From Acidobacteriaceae bacterium (GTDB lineage Bacteria; Acidobacteriota; Terriglobia; Terriglobales; Acidobacteriaceae): a stretch of DNA of 55,938 nt. Shown piece after piece: positions 41,187-49,769 of the stretch. The notes under the pieces are model-generated. The model did not search any database, had not been told where the DNA came from, and was given only the letters and a program-made list of their open reading frames with translations. The position numbers and the translations under genes were made by a program. The stretch is from positions 1 to 55,938 of the forward strand of contig JASHOQ010000008.1 in assembly GCA_030041045.1 (NCBI GenBank), written 5' to 3'. Within the stretch, counting starts at the first letter, position 1. Each line of letters opens with the position of its first letter.

Positions 41187-43739
41187 ATGGCCGCAGAGAA
41201 CCCACTCCCCCGTGCACACGCGCGGTCTCAGCGCCGCGCGCGCAAGCGCCGCTGGCCGCGGGTCGTTCTCTGGACCGTCGCTACCCTGCTCGCGCTTCTA
41301 CTCATCGCCGCCGGCGTATCTCTCTTCTGGCTGCGCGCGGTTGCGCTGGCCGCGCTGCCGCAGCTCGACGGCGACGTACACGTCGCCGGCCCAGGCTCGC
41401 AAGGATCGGCGGCGCCGGCCCTGTCTGCGCCGGTTATCGTCCGCCGCGACGCGCACGGCGTGCCTCACATCGACGCAGCTACGCAGGACGATCTCTTCCT
41501 CGCCCAGGGCTACGTGACCGCGCAAGATCGGCTGTGGCAGATGGACATGTTCCGCCGCAACGCCGAGGGCGCGCTGGCCGAGGTGCTGGGCGGCGCGTTG
41601 CTCGTCCACGATGAGACGCAGCGCGTGCTTCAGATTGCGCGCGTCGCCCAGCGCGTTTACGGCCATCTCTCCGCGCAGGACCGCACCTTTTTCGACGACT
41701 ACGCGCGCGGCGTGAATCTCTACATGGCGCAGCGCGCCGATGCGCTTCCGCCCGAGTTCCGCCTGCTGCGCTACTCACCGAAGCCCTGGACGGGCGCCGA
41801 TTCGATCGCCGTGGGCCTGATGATGGTGCAGACGCTGGACACGCGCGCCGCCACCAAGCTGGGCCGCGGCGTGGTGGAAGCGCGCCTCGGCCATGATCCC
41901 AAGCTCATCGCCGATCTTTATCCCGTGGGCTCCTGGAGGGACCATCCGCCGACGGGCGTGGAAACCGACCTCAGCGCGCCGCAGCCGCAGCCGCCGCCTT
42001 CGAACCATGATGAGAACGGCGACGAGGACGAGGACCCGCCCTCGAAGACGCAGCTGGCGCCATTCTCCGGCGAGCGGCAATCGATCAGGACGCTGCTCGC
42101 GCTGCTCGGCCTGCCCACGTGCCCGGGCTGCGCGGCCGGCTCCAACGAGTGGGTCATCGCCGGCAGTCACACGGCCAGCGGCAAGCCGCTGCTCGCCAAC
42201 GATATGCACCTGGGCTTCTCGGTTCCCGGCCCCTGGTACATGGCCGACTTGCGTGCGCCCGGCTTTCATGCGGCGGGCGTCACGCTGCCCGGGTTTCCCT
42301 ACGTGATTGCCGGCCACAACGAGCATGTGGCCTGGGGAATTACCGCGCTGATGGCCGACGTGCAGGATCTCTATTACGAGCAGCTCGACGGCAAGGGCAA
42401 CTATGAAGGCATCGACGGCCATTGGCATCCGCTCGCCGTCGATCATGAAGTGATCCATGTGCGCGACGGCAACGACGTGGTGCTCGACGTCGAATCCACC
42501 GCGCACGGCCCGCTGGTGAATCCCATTCTCGCGGCCACGGGCCGCGACGCGGCGCGCCCCCTCGCGCTCAAGTGGAACCTCTACGACCCGGCCCTGAACA
42601 CCCTGCCGGTTTATGCGATGGATACGGCGTCGAACTGGACGGAGTTTTCCGCCGCGCTCGCCCAATGGCCGTGGCCGGCGCAGAGCGTGGTCTACGCGGA
42701 CGATCAGGGGCACATCGCGTATCACGCCGCGGGCGCAGTGCCCCTGCGGCCGAATGGAATGACGGACGCGCCCATTGGCGACAACACGCATGAGTGGCTG
42801 GGCTACATTCCCTTCGACTCGATGCCCAGCGCCTTCGATCCGCCTTCGGGCTTTCTGGCCACGGCCAACGCGCGCGTCACCACGGACCAGTCGCCATACC
42901 CGCTCACCGATGAGTGGATCGATCCCTACCGCATCGAGCGCATTTACAAATCCCTCGACGGCCGCAACGGGCTCGCGCCTAAAGACATGCTCGCGGTGCA
43001 GACGGATATCTATAGCGAGCTCGACCGGGAGTGCGGCGAGCGCTTCGCTTACGCCATCGATCACACGCCCGGCCCCGAGGGCAACGGCGATGCGCGCATG
43101 CGCCAGGCCGCCGACCTGATGCGCAGCTGGGACGGGCGGCTCGCGCTCGATTCCCCCGCGGCCAGCGTGGAGACGCAGGCGCGCGCCGCGCTCTGGCGGA
43201 TGATTCTCGCGCCCAGGCTGGGCAATGCGCTCGGCGACTATCATTGGGGCGAATCGACCTTTGCCGAAGAAGAGATCGTGATGCACTTGAAGCCCGAGTG
43301 GCTCCCGCCCGGCTACAAAGATTGGGACGCCCTGCTCACGGCGGCGGTGCGCGCGGGGCTGGAAGACGGCCATGCGCCCGCCAATCTGGCCGTGTGGACC
43401 TACGGAAGCTGGCATACGCTCGATATCGAGCATCCGCTGGCGCGGTTCTTTCCTTTTCTCACACCCATGCTCGGCACCGGCCCGCAGCCCTTCAGCGGCG
43501 ACTCGATTACCGTGAAGCAGATCGGCAGCGACGTGATCCCTTCGCAGCGCTTCACCATGGACTGGAGCAACGTGGACGCCTCGACGGAAAATATTGTGCT
43601 GGGTGAGAGCGGCAATCCCCTGAGCCCGTATTTCAAGGACCAGTGGAACGATTGGTACAGCGGCACAACCTTCGCGCTGCCGTTTACGCCGGGAGCGGTG
43701 GCCGCGCAGACGCGGCATACGCTGCGGCTGCTGCCATGA
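41187..43739 (+). CDS. Penicillin acylase family (Ntn hydrolase)
   Basis: This 850-residue protein has one N-terminal membrane anchor (VVLWTVATLLALLLIAAGVSLFWL). The alpha-chain segment is VIVRRDAHGVPHIDAATQDDLFLAQGYVTAQDRLWQMDMFRR. The autocleavage site is in AAGSNEWVIAG, with Ser319 becoming the N-terminal nucleophile of the beta chain. ANDMHLGFSVPGPWYMADL follows, as in the family. A linker of P/N/D/E residues (APQPQPPPSNHDENGDED) precedes the cleavage site. It would hydrolyse amide bonds such as acyl-homoserine lactones or beta-lactam side chains in the periplasm; the true substrate is unknown. Its stop overlaps the start of the next gene. Confidence 0.93.
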   Translation: MAAENPLPRAHARSQRRARKRRWPRVVLWTVATLLALLLIAAGVSLFWLRAVALAALPQLDGDVHVAGPGSQGSAAPALSAPVIVRRDAHGVPHIDAATQDDLFLAQGYVTAQDRLWQMDMFRRNAEGALAEVLGGALLVHDETQRVLQIARVAQRVYGHLSAQDRTFFDDYARGVNLYMAQRADALPPEFRLLRYSPKPWTGADSIAVGLMMVQTLDTRAATKLGRGVVEARLGHDPKLIADLYPVGSWRDHPPTGVETDLSAPQPQPPPSNHDENGDEDEDPPSKTQLAPFSGERQSIRTLLALLGLPTCPGCAAGSNEWVIAGSHTASGKPLLANDMHLGFSVPGPWYMADLRAPGFHAAGVTLPGFPYVIAGHNEHVAWGITALMADVQDLYYEQLDGKGNYEGIDGHWHPLAVDHEVIHVRDGNDVVLDVESTAHGPLVNPILAATGRDAARPLALKWNLYDPALNTLPVYAMDTASNWTEFSAALAQWPWPAQSVVYADDQGHIAYHAAGAVPLRPNGMTDAPIGDNTHEWLGYIPFDSMPSAFDPPSGFLATANARVTTDQSPYPLTDEWIDPYRIERIYKSLDGRNGLAPKDMLAVQTDIYSELDRECGERFAYAIDHTPGPEGNGDARMRQAADLMRSWDGRLALDSPAASVETQARAALWRMILAPRLGNALGDYHWGESTFAEEEIVMHLKPEWLPPGYKDWDALLTAAVRAGLEDGHAPANLAVWTYGSWHTLDIEHPLARFFPFLTPMLGTGPQPFSGDSITVKQIGSDVIPSQRFTMDWSNVDASTENIVLGESGNPLSPYFKDQWNDWYSGTTFALPFTPGAVAAQTRHTLRLLP

Positions 43740-45760
43740 AAGAGCAGGGATCAGGGAACAGCCACCCCAGCGAGCAAAAACCGCTCGCCGGGGACCCCGG
43801 CAGGGATCAGGGATCAGGGAACACCCACCCCAACGCGCAGAGATCGGGGGTGCCCCCGGTCCCTCGCATGTGGGGACCGGGGAACGCAACTGGGAAAGCA
43901 ATAGGACCGCTCGTCATTCTCTTCGCCGCGCTGGCGGCCATCGCGCCGCAACTCATTCGCGGCAATTCCTGCGGGCACGACTTTGACGTGCACCTGGTTT
44001 CCTGGCTTGACTGCGCCAACGCGTGGAAGCACGGGATTGTCTATCCGCATTGGACGCCCAGCGCCAACTGGGGCGCGGGCGAGCCGCGTTTCGTTTACTA
44101 TCCGCCGCTCACGTGGATGCTGGGCGCCGCGCTCGGCCTGGTCCTTCCCTTCGGTCCTGACGTTTCCTGGCATGTTGCGCCCATCGCGCTCACGTTTCTC
44201 ATCCTCGCCGGCACCGGCCTGGCCACGCGCGCGCTCGCGCTCGAAGCGTGCCATGACGCCGCTTCCACGCTGGCCGGCTGCGCCGCCATCTTTTCCGGCT
44301 TCACGCTGTTCACCGCCTACGAGCGCGCCGCCTTCCCTGAGTTCATGGGCGGCGTTTGTCTTCCGCTGCTGATTCTTTTCGCCCTCCGCGACCGCAATGC
44401 AACCACCCCAAAAAATGACGTCATCCTGAGCGACCGAACGCGGAACGCAGTGAAGCGGAAGGGAGCCGAAGGACCTGCATTTCGAACTGGATTCGATCTG
44501 TTTTCCCGCGCACTCGACGGCTCGACCGTCCCGCTCGCCCTGGCGCTCGCCTGCTCGTGGCTTTCGAATGCGCCTCTGGGCGTGATCGCGAGCTATCTGC
44601 TGGCCGCGCTGGCGCTGCTCTGGGCTTGGTTGCGCCGGTCCTGGGCGCCGCTGCTGCGCGCCGCGGTTGCTTCCCTGCTCGGCCTGGGCGTGACGGCCTT
44701 CTACTGGATTCCTTCCGCATTCGAGCGCCAATGGGTCGACATTCGCCAGGCCTATGAGGACCCCGGCTACAACTTTGAGAACAACTGGGCCTTCGCCCAT
44801 CACGCCAACCCGGTGCTGGCGCTGCACGACGTGGTTCTGCACACCGTTTCCGCGATCTCGGTCTCCATGATCGCGGTCGCGCTTGCCGGCCTGTTCGTAT
44901 GCTGGCGCCGCGGCACGCTGCCCGCGCAGAAACTCACCGGCGCGCGGATCTGGATTCCGCTGGCCGCGATTCCTCTCGTTGTCCTCGTTCTTCTCTTTCC
45001 CATCTCGCGGCCCGTCTGGCAACTGCTTCCGGAGTGGCGCTTCCTGCAGTATCCCTGGCGCTGGATGGAGGCCGTGGAAGCGCCCATGGCCATCTTCTTC
45101 GCCGCCGCGGTATGGCCGCGCGCGCGGCGCGCCCGTCTCTTCATGGCCTGCGCCTGCGCCCTCGCCTTTCTGGCGGCTACGGTGTATGCGGGCGAGGTCT
45201 TCTTCCAGGTCTGTTATCCCGAGGACACCGTCACTTCGACGCTCGCCGATTTTCGCTCCGGCGCGGGCTTTGAAGGCATGTGGGAGTACGAGCCGCCCAA
45301 CTCGGACCTTTCCATGATTGCCATGGGACTGCCCGCCGCGTGCCTGGTGGACGATCCCACCATCGAGCTCGGCAAGCAGAACGACGACGGGGATCTGGCC
45401 TGGAACGCGGCGCAGGGCACATGCCAGGCCACGTTTCCCGCAGTCACCGGCTGGGAGACCGACCCCGAGCACCTGCGCATCCGCGCCGCCACCACGCAGG
45501 CCGGCTATCTGGTTCTGCGCCTGCTCGCGTTTCCCGCGTGGAGCGTGCGCGTGAACGGCCAGCCGGTCCGCGATCTGCCGCAGCGCGAAGACGGCCTCAT
45601 CGCCGTGCCCGTTCCCGCGGGCGAGGTGAACCTGACGGTCGACTGGACCATCACGCCCGACGTGATCTGGAGCCGCTGGGTGAGCGCCGTGAACGCGTTT
45701 CTGCTCGCTTGCCTGTTCTGGGTCGAGCGGCGAATGCGAGCGTCTCCTCGTCTAATATGA
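43736..45760 (+). CDS. Polytopic membrane protein of the PTPS-related / glycosyltransferase-like type
   Basis: This 674-residue protein has about twelve hydrophobic segments. The first loop carries CGHDFDVHLVSWLDCANAWKHGIVYPHWTPSANWGAGEPRFVYYPPLTWMLGA, typical of the membrane proteins labelled 6-pyruvoyl-tetrahydropterin synthase-related, which resemble GT-C glycosyltransferases. The C-terminal part (FPAWSVRVNGQPVRDLPQREDGLIAVPVPAG) is a periplasmic beta-rich domain. The start ATG overlaps the penicillin acylase stop. Two repeats are read in frame: REP-C-derived residues near 8-42, before the first helix, and a segment near residues 227-250 made from REP-E. Substrate unknown. It is coupled by overlap to the prenyl synthase. 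Confidence 0.82.
   Translation: MKEQGSGNSHPSEQKPLAGDPGRDQGSGNTHPNAQRSGVPPVPRMWGPGNATGKAIGPLVILFAALAAIAPQLIRGNSCGHDFDVHLVSWLDCANAWKHGIVYPHWTPSANWGAGEPRFVYYPPLTWMLGAALGLVLPFGPDVSWHVAPIALTFLILAGTGLATRALALEACHDAASTLAGCAAIFSGFTLFTAYERAAFPEFMGGVCLPLLILFALRDRNATTPKNDVILSDRTRNAVKRKGAEGPAFRTGFDLFSRALDGSTVPLALALACSWLSNAPLGVIASYLLAALALLWAWLRRSWAPLLRAAVASLLGLGVTAFYWIPSAFERQWVDIRQAYEDPGYNFENNWAFAHHANPVLALHDVVLHTVSAISVSMIAVALAGLFVCWRRGTLPAQKLTGARIWIPLAAIPLVVLVLLFPISRPVWQLLPEWRFLQYPWRWMEAVEAPMAIFFAAAVWPRARRARLFMACACALAFLAATVYAGEVFFQVCYPEDTVTSTLADFRSGAGFEGMWEYEPPNSDLSMIAMGLPAACLVDDPTIELGKQNDDGDLAWNAAQGTCQATFPAVTGWETDPEHLRIRAATTQAGYLVLRLLAFPAWSVRVNGQPVRDLPQREDGLIAVPVPAGEVNLTVDWTITPDVIWSRWVSAVNAFLLACLFWVERRMRASPRLI
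43741..43862. repeat. Heptamer repeats and two REP-C palindromes at the start of the membrane-protein gene
   Basis: Bases 43741-43760 and 43801-43824 hold CAGGGATCAGGGA-type 7-bp repeats. Bases about 43765-43800 hold a REP-C palindrome (CCCCAGCGAGC-loop-GCTCGCCGGGG) and 43825-43862 a diverged one. Confidence 0.75.
44416..44485. repeat. REP-E element inside the membrane-protein gene
   Basis: The sequence TGACGTCATCCTGAGCGACC followed by GCGGAACGC, then GAAGGACCTGCATTT, resembles a dispersed repeat with a GTCATCCTGAGCG head and GAAGGACCTGC tail that I recall from related genomes. It is read in frame. Confidence 0.6.
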
Positions 45761-46656
45761 AAACGATGGCCGTCGACGTAAAATCGCTGATCCAGGAGGG
45801 CGCCGAGCTCACGGACCGCGCGCTGGAGGCGCTGATTCCGGCTGCGGACACCGTGCCCTCGTCCATCCACGCCGCCATGCGCCACTCGGTCTTTGCCGGG
45901 GGCAAGCGGCTGCGTCCGGTGCTCGCCATGCAGGCCGGCGTGACCATCGCCGGCGCCTTACCCAAGGGAATTGAAAACCTGGGCGCGGCCCTCGAGATGA
46001 TTCATACCTACTCGCTCATCCACGACGACCTGCCCGCGCTCGATAACGACGACTTGCGCCGCGGCAAGGCCACGTGCCACAAGGCCTTCGGCGAGGCCAC
46101 GGCCATTCTCGCCGGCGACGCGCTGCAGACGCGCGCCTTCGAGGTGCTCGCCGGCCTCGACTGCCCGCCCGTGGCCGCGGTCGGGATCGTGGGCCTCGTC
46201 GCCAACGCCATCGGCACCGTGGACGGAATGATCGGCGGCCAGGTGCTCGACCTTGAGAGCGAGCAGAAAAAGCCCACGCCGGAGCTGGTGGAAGCCATTC
46301 ATCGCGCCAAGACCGGCGCGCTGATTCGTGTGAGCGTGGTGGCCGGCGGCGTCTACGCGGGCGCTCAGGGAGACGACGTTGCGCGTTTGGATCGCTTCGG
46401 GCGCAAAGCCGGCCTCGCCTTCCAGATTGTCGACGACGTGCTCGACGTGACCGCGGATTCGGCGCAGCTGGGCAAGACCGCGGGCAAAGACCAGGCCACG
46501 GAAAAAGCCACCTGGCCCGCCGTCTACGGCATTGAGCAAAGCCGGCGCGACGCCGCGCAGCTCATCGAAGAGGCCTTTGCCGCGCTCGCGCCCTACGGCA
46601 GCCGCGCCGAGGGGCTCAAGTCCGTAGCGCGCTATCTGGTCGAGCGGAAGAATTAG
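45757..46656 (+). CDS. ispA: Farnesyl/geranyl diphosphate synthase (polyprenyl synthetase family)
   Basis: The 299-residue enzyme condenses IPP with DMAPP or GPP to make farnesyl diphosphate. The first Asp-rich motif is DDLPALD (residues 90-96), of the bacterial type with a longer gap, preceded by GGKRLRP. The second motif is QIVDDVLDVT. K in GKTAGKDQATEKAT matches the substrate-binding region. The start ATG overlaps the preceding stop by 4 nt. Geranylgeranyl synthase activity is a possible alternative, since chain length cannot be read with certainty. Confidence 0.93.
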   Translation: MKTMAVDVKSLIQEGAELTDRALEALIPAADTVPSSIHAAMRHSVFAGGKRLRPVLAMQAGVTIAGALPKGIENLGAALEMIHTYSLIHDDLPALDNDDLRRGKATCHKAFGEATAILAGDALQTRAFEVLAGLDCPPVAAVGIVGLVANAIGTVDGMIGGQVLDLESEQKKPTPELVEAIHRAKTGALIRVSVVAGGVYAGAQGDDVARLDRFGRKAGLAFQIVDDVLDVTADSAQLGKTAGKDQATEKATWPAVYGIEQSRRDAAQLIEEAFAALAPYGSRAEGLKSVARYLVERKN

Positions 46657-46660
46657 CGCG

Positions 46661-46987
46661 ATGATGACCGAACCCGACATCCTCACCGCCCTGCGCGACT
46701 GCTTCGATCCCGAGCTCAAGCTGAACCTCGTCGACCTGGGACTGATTTACAAAATCGACATGGCGCCCGATCCCGACTCCACGCCCAAGTGGCCGCGCCA
46801 GCGCGTCAAAATCACCATGACGCTGACCACGCCGTATTGCCCCGCTTCCGGCATGATCGTCGAGCAGGTGCAGAACCGCCTGGCAGGCATCCGCGACATC
46901 AGCAAGGTGGAAGTGGAGCTGGTGTGGGAGCCCGCGTGGACGCGCGAGCGCGTCAGCGAAGCGGGACGGCTGCAGTTGGGAATCTGA
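46661..46987 (+). CDS. DUF59 / MIP18-type iron-sulfur assembly protein
   Basis: A 108-residue protein of the SufT/PaaD/MIP18 group. Signature segments are ALRDCFDPELKLNLVDLGLIYKI and MTLTTPYCPASGMIVEQV, with the conserved cysteine in PYCPAS. These proteins help insert Fe-S clusters into target enzymes. The start has two consecutive ATGs. It follows the prenyl synthase by 4 bp and is probably in one operon with it. No other suf gene is nearby. Confidence 0.88.
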   Translation: MMTEPDILTALRDCFDPELKLNLVDLGLIYKIDMAPDPDSTPKWPRQRVKITMTLTTPYCPASGMIVEQVQNRLAGIRDISKVEVELVWEPAWTRERVSEAGRLQLGI

Positions 46988-47061
46988 GCTGAAGCGGCGG
47001 CCGTCCCATGTTGCAGAAGAACTTGTTCGATCAGGGATTGGCAGGGAACGCGACGCAACAG

Positions 47062-47115
47062 GGGCTGAAGCCCGCGCTCAATTTGCGCGGTTCATGGCCC
47101 GGCTAAAGCCGTGCC
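47062..47115. repeat. REP-A palindrome pair, intergenic
   Basis: GGGC-TGAA-GCCC (47062-47073) is followed by GCGC-loop-GCGC and then CCGGC-TAAA-GCCG (47099-47111) and TGCCC. It is the same two-hairpin layout as in argS and recO, here in a gap after the DUF59 gene. Confidence 0.7.
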
Positions 47116-47232
47116 CTTGTTACAAAGCGACCTTCAATTGAGTCTTTCAGCAGCCTGGTCCGGCGCCTGAGCCCAGCGCCGTCATCCCGTGTGCGATTCG
47201 CCCCGGGCACCTTGGGCATTTGCGCAATCGCC

Positions 47233-47568
47233 TTACTGCGTGAGGGCCCGGTGGAGACGCTCGTGCTGTGCCGAAACGTCGTCGATCGTATCCTGCACGC
47301 GCCCCAGCACCTCCTGAATCTCCGCCAGGTAGTTGGGCAGAGCCTTCCACCAGGCGACCACGATCTCCTGCTGGTCGAGCACGGTGAGAGCCATGCCTGT
47401 AGCCGCTGCCACCAGGCCGGCCCGCGGACGGCCGCACACCATCAAGGCGCCCCCCGCCGCGAGCGTTGCCGCCGCGGTCATGGTGACCCAGTTCACACTG
47501 CAGGATTCCAAGGCGCCGGGCGCCTCACCCGTCGATTTCTCAGGCTTGGTGAGCGGAACAACCACCAT
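47233..47568 (-). CDS. Small hypothetical protein with two hydrophobic stretches
   Basis: I do not recognise this 111-residue product. The start is the ATG giving MVVVPLTKPEK, preceded by AAAGGAG. Hydrophobic stretches are WVTMTAAATLAAGGALMVCG and RAGLVAAATGMALTVL, so it may be membrane-associated. The C-terminus (AEIQEVLGRVQDTIDDVSAQHERLHRAL) looks helical, possibly coiled-coil. No catalytic motif. It is convergent with the DUF59 gene across a REP-bearing gap. Confidence 0.55.
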   Translation of the reverse strand: MVVVPLTKPEKSTGEAPGALESCSVNWVTMTAAATLAAGGALMVCGRPRAGLVAAATGMALTVLDQQEIVVAWWKALPNYLAEIQEVLGRVQDTIDDVSAQHERLHRALTQ

Positions 47569-47711
47569 GATTTCTCCTTTCGGCATTTTCAGGCAATCCG
47601 GAGCCCGGAGGGAGCGGCGTATTGAGTATTGCGCAGAAACGGCACCGGCGGCGTACCCTGTTTTGCACATCGCGCCCGCCCGCGCGCCCGGCCGCCCGGA
47701 TGCCGCAAATC

Positions 47712-48023
47712 TCAGTCCAGGTCGAATTTCCGCAGCGGCTTCACGTCCGCGGGAGCGTCTTTGGCCTTGCGCAGCGCCTCGGCGAACTTCTTTTCCATCA
47801 GGTCGGCCTTGTTCCGCTCCGCATCCACGCTCTGCTTGAAGATGGACTCCTTGCGCTCCTCGTGCTCGCGCATGGCCTTGGCCGCCATCTCCAGGTCCTC
47901 AAACGTGCGCTTGCGCGGGGCCGGGGTGTGGCTCACCACCAGGCCGGTCGAGCGGTCAATCCTGAGCATGGCCCCGCAATCCGGGCACGCAACTTCAAAG
48001 ATCGATTCCTTTTTCTGCGCCAT
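47712..48023 (-). CDS. Small zinc-ribbon-like hypothetical protein
   Basis: The chosen 103-residue product starts MAQKKESIFEVACPDCGAML; the frame extends upstream but that part is not protein-like. A CxxC pair (CPDC) is followed by DRSTGLVVSHTPAPRKR and a long charged helix rich in E, K and R (TFEDLEMAAKAMREHEERKESIFKQSVDAERNKADLMEKKFAEALRK). Only one CxxC is seen, so a full zinc ribbon would need dimerisation. No function is assigned. A DNA- or RNA-binding role is possible but unproven. Confidence 0.65.
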   Translation of the reverse strand: MAQKKESIFEVACPDCGAMLRIDRSTGLVVSHTPAPRKRTFEDLEMAAKAMREHEERKESIFKQSVDAERNKADLMEKKFAEALRKAKDAPADVKPLRKFDLD

Positions 48024-48320
48024 GACACTCTGCATTGTAGGCGCTTGCGGCGCTCCCATGCCAGCGGCCCGGGGGGTGGGTCCGGGGCTCCCCCAGCCTG
48101 GCAAATTTTTCGGTTGCCAGCCGCTCGCCTGCCGGTTCATCATGGAACCCAGGAATTCCAGCCTATCCCACTCCAGGCGTTCCCCGCGCCCATAAATGCA
48201 TGCCGGGATTCCTGACCGATTCCCGCCGGGGGCTGTCCAAGAAATAAACGCGTCGGTCCATGTCGCACTTTGAAGGGCTGCTCTCTGAAGGGCTACTCGG
48301 TGAAGGATTGAAGGCACGCC

Positions 48321-48857
48321 ATGTCCTTTTCCCCATTCGATTTATATCGATTCGACGAATTTGAACTGAGCCGGTCCCGCCGTACGCTCCTGCGCAGGGG
48401 AGAACCGGTCACCCTGCTGCCCAAGACCTTTGAAGTGCTGGCGTGGCTGGTGGAAAACCCCGGGCGCGTCCTGGCCAAGGAAGAGATTGTCCGCGCCGTT
48501 TGGCGGGAATCGTTTGTGGAAGAAAACAATCTTACGCAACATATCTCGCTCCTGCGCAAGGCGCTCGCCGACCGCGCCCGCTGCATTGCCACCATCCCGG
48601 GGCGCGGGTACCAGTTCACGGCCGAGGTTTTCACTCCCGAGGTTGCCGAGGAAGCCGGGCCGGCCAGCGGCCGGGCGCAGGCCGCTAGCAACGGCTTCGG
48701 GGCGCAGGCCGCGATCGGCTTTCGGCCTCAGCCGGAACCGGCTCCGGATTCGGACCATTCTTCTCCACTCGCAGAAGAGCCGGGCCGCAGGCCGCAGGCG
48801 CGCATTCCCTCGTTCTCAGTCTTCCTCGCGCATCTGCTGCGCCGCGGCGCGCGTTAG
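48321..48857 (+). CDS. OmpR/ToxR-type winged-helix regulator, apparently truncated
   Basis: The first 95 residues are a clear DNA-binding winged helix (FDEFELSRSRRTLLRRGEPVTLLPKTFEVLAWLVENPGRVLAKEEIVRAVWRESFVEENNLTQHISLLRKAL...IATIPGRGYQF), as in CadC/ToxR-type regulators. The rest, about 80 residues, is Pro/Ala/Arg-rich with low complexity. Members of this group in related bacteria continue into a membrane segment and a large TolB- or TPR-type domain, which is missing here. The following DNA carries an inverted repeat of an apparent mobile element, so the gene was probably cut short. It may now act as a short soluble binder or be non-functional. Confidence 0.75.
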   Translation: MSFSPFDLYRFDEFELSRSRRTLLRRGEPVTLLPKTFEVLAWLVENPGRVLAKEEIVRAVWRESFVEENNLTQHISLLRKALADRARCIATIPGRGYQFTAEVFTPEVAEEAGPASGRAQAASNGFGAQAAIGFRPQPEPAPDSDHSSPLAEEPGRRPQARIPSFSVFLAHLLRRGAR

Positions 48858-48915
48858 AGAAAAGGGCCCCGGCCGAGCTTCCGTCCACCCCGGCTACGAA
48901 ACCAGATGTCCGGTC

Positions 48916-49672
48916 GTGTCTCAGTTTGGATTTCCGCTCACGACCCAAAGTGGGCCTGACGCGCCGGCGCTGTCCGCCAGACGAGTCGCGCGATTAAGCG
49001 GGAACGTAGGTCAGCCGAATCGCGCCCTCGGCGATCAGATCGCTGGCCACAAGGCGGAGCGGCGGCCGGGGGCCGGCAAAGAATGGCTTGCCGCTACCCA
49101 GCACGACGGGGCGGAGGTAGAGCCGATACTCATCGATAAGACCGGCCTCAGTCAGGCTTTGCGCCAGCTCTGGTCCGCCAACCTGAATCTCGCCGGCCAG
49201 CTCAGCCTTCAGCCTGCGTATCGCCGCCTCGATGTCATCCGCGATAAGCGTGGCGTTGGGGCCAACGGACTTGAGCGAACGCGACACAACCCACTTCGGC
49301 TGGTTCCGCCACGCCGCCGCGAAGTCACGGTCGTCGGCGTCCCAATCGGGAAGGTCTTCGTCCCAATAACGCATAACCTCGTACAAGCGGCGGCCGTATA
49401 TCGAGCCTGTCAGGCCACGCACCAGCTCGATGAAATGCTCAAAGAGCGCGGGCGCAGGCGGGCCGAGCTTCATGTGGTCGACGTAGCCATCGAGGGACTG
49501 ATTCAATCCGTAGACAAGTTTCGCCATGCCGCAAATCTCCATTCCAACTTCTCAGCATAGCTTGAGCCGAGGTGGCGCGGAGGCGAGGTTGAACGAGATC
49601 TGCGTGCCGCATATTCGGGATGACTCATAACCAGGGGTCCGTTTCGCAGTGCCGAGGTTCAAACTGAGACAC
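48916..49672. mobile_element. Possible mobile cassette bounded by 13-bp inverted repeats
   Basis: GTGTCTCAGTTTG (48916-48928) and CAAACTGAGACAC (49660-49672) are perfect inverted copies. They bracket the DHFR-like gene and lie next to the truncated regulator. No transposase is present inside. They could be ends of a cassette or two solo IS ends. Confidence 0.5.
48994..49527 (-). CDS. Dihydrofolate-reductase-like protein (RibD C-terminal fold)
   Basis: This 177-residue protein of the DHFR-like/RibD-C group starts MAKLVYGLNQSLDGYVDH. NAD(P)-binding and fold features are seen in FIELVRGLTGSIYGRRLYEVMRYW, KWVVSRSLKSVGPNATLI and GEIQVGGPELAQSLTEAGLIDEYRLYLRPVVLGSGKPFF. Such single-domain proteins are often labelled dihydrofolate reductase but the substrate is unproven. 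The start is the internal ATG giving MAKL, as family members begin there. It lies between 13-bp inverted repeats, suggesting acquisition as a cassette. Confidence 0.88.
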   Translation of the reverse strand: MAKLVYGLNQSLDGYVDHMKLGPPAPALFEHFIELVRGLTGSIYGRRLYEVMRYWDEDLPDWDADDRDFAAAWRNQPKWVVSRSLKSVGPNATLIADDIEAAIRRLKAELAGEIQVGGPELAQSLTEAGLIDEYRLYLRPVVLGSGKPFFAGPRPPLRLVASDLIAEGAIRLTYVPA

Positions 49673-49769
49673 TGCCCGATGTTCCGTCGCCTTGACACTG
49701 CGGCGCCGTGCCGCTGAAGATGGTTGCGCCCGTGCGAGCCCCACCCAATCTCTCCACCAGGAAAAACCC

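Noticed and set aside
41775..43901. Long minus-strand open frame opposite penicillin acylase
   Set aside because: The acylase frame carries the catalytic Ser and family motifs; the opposite frame has none.
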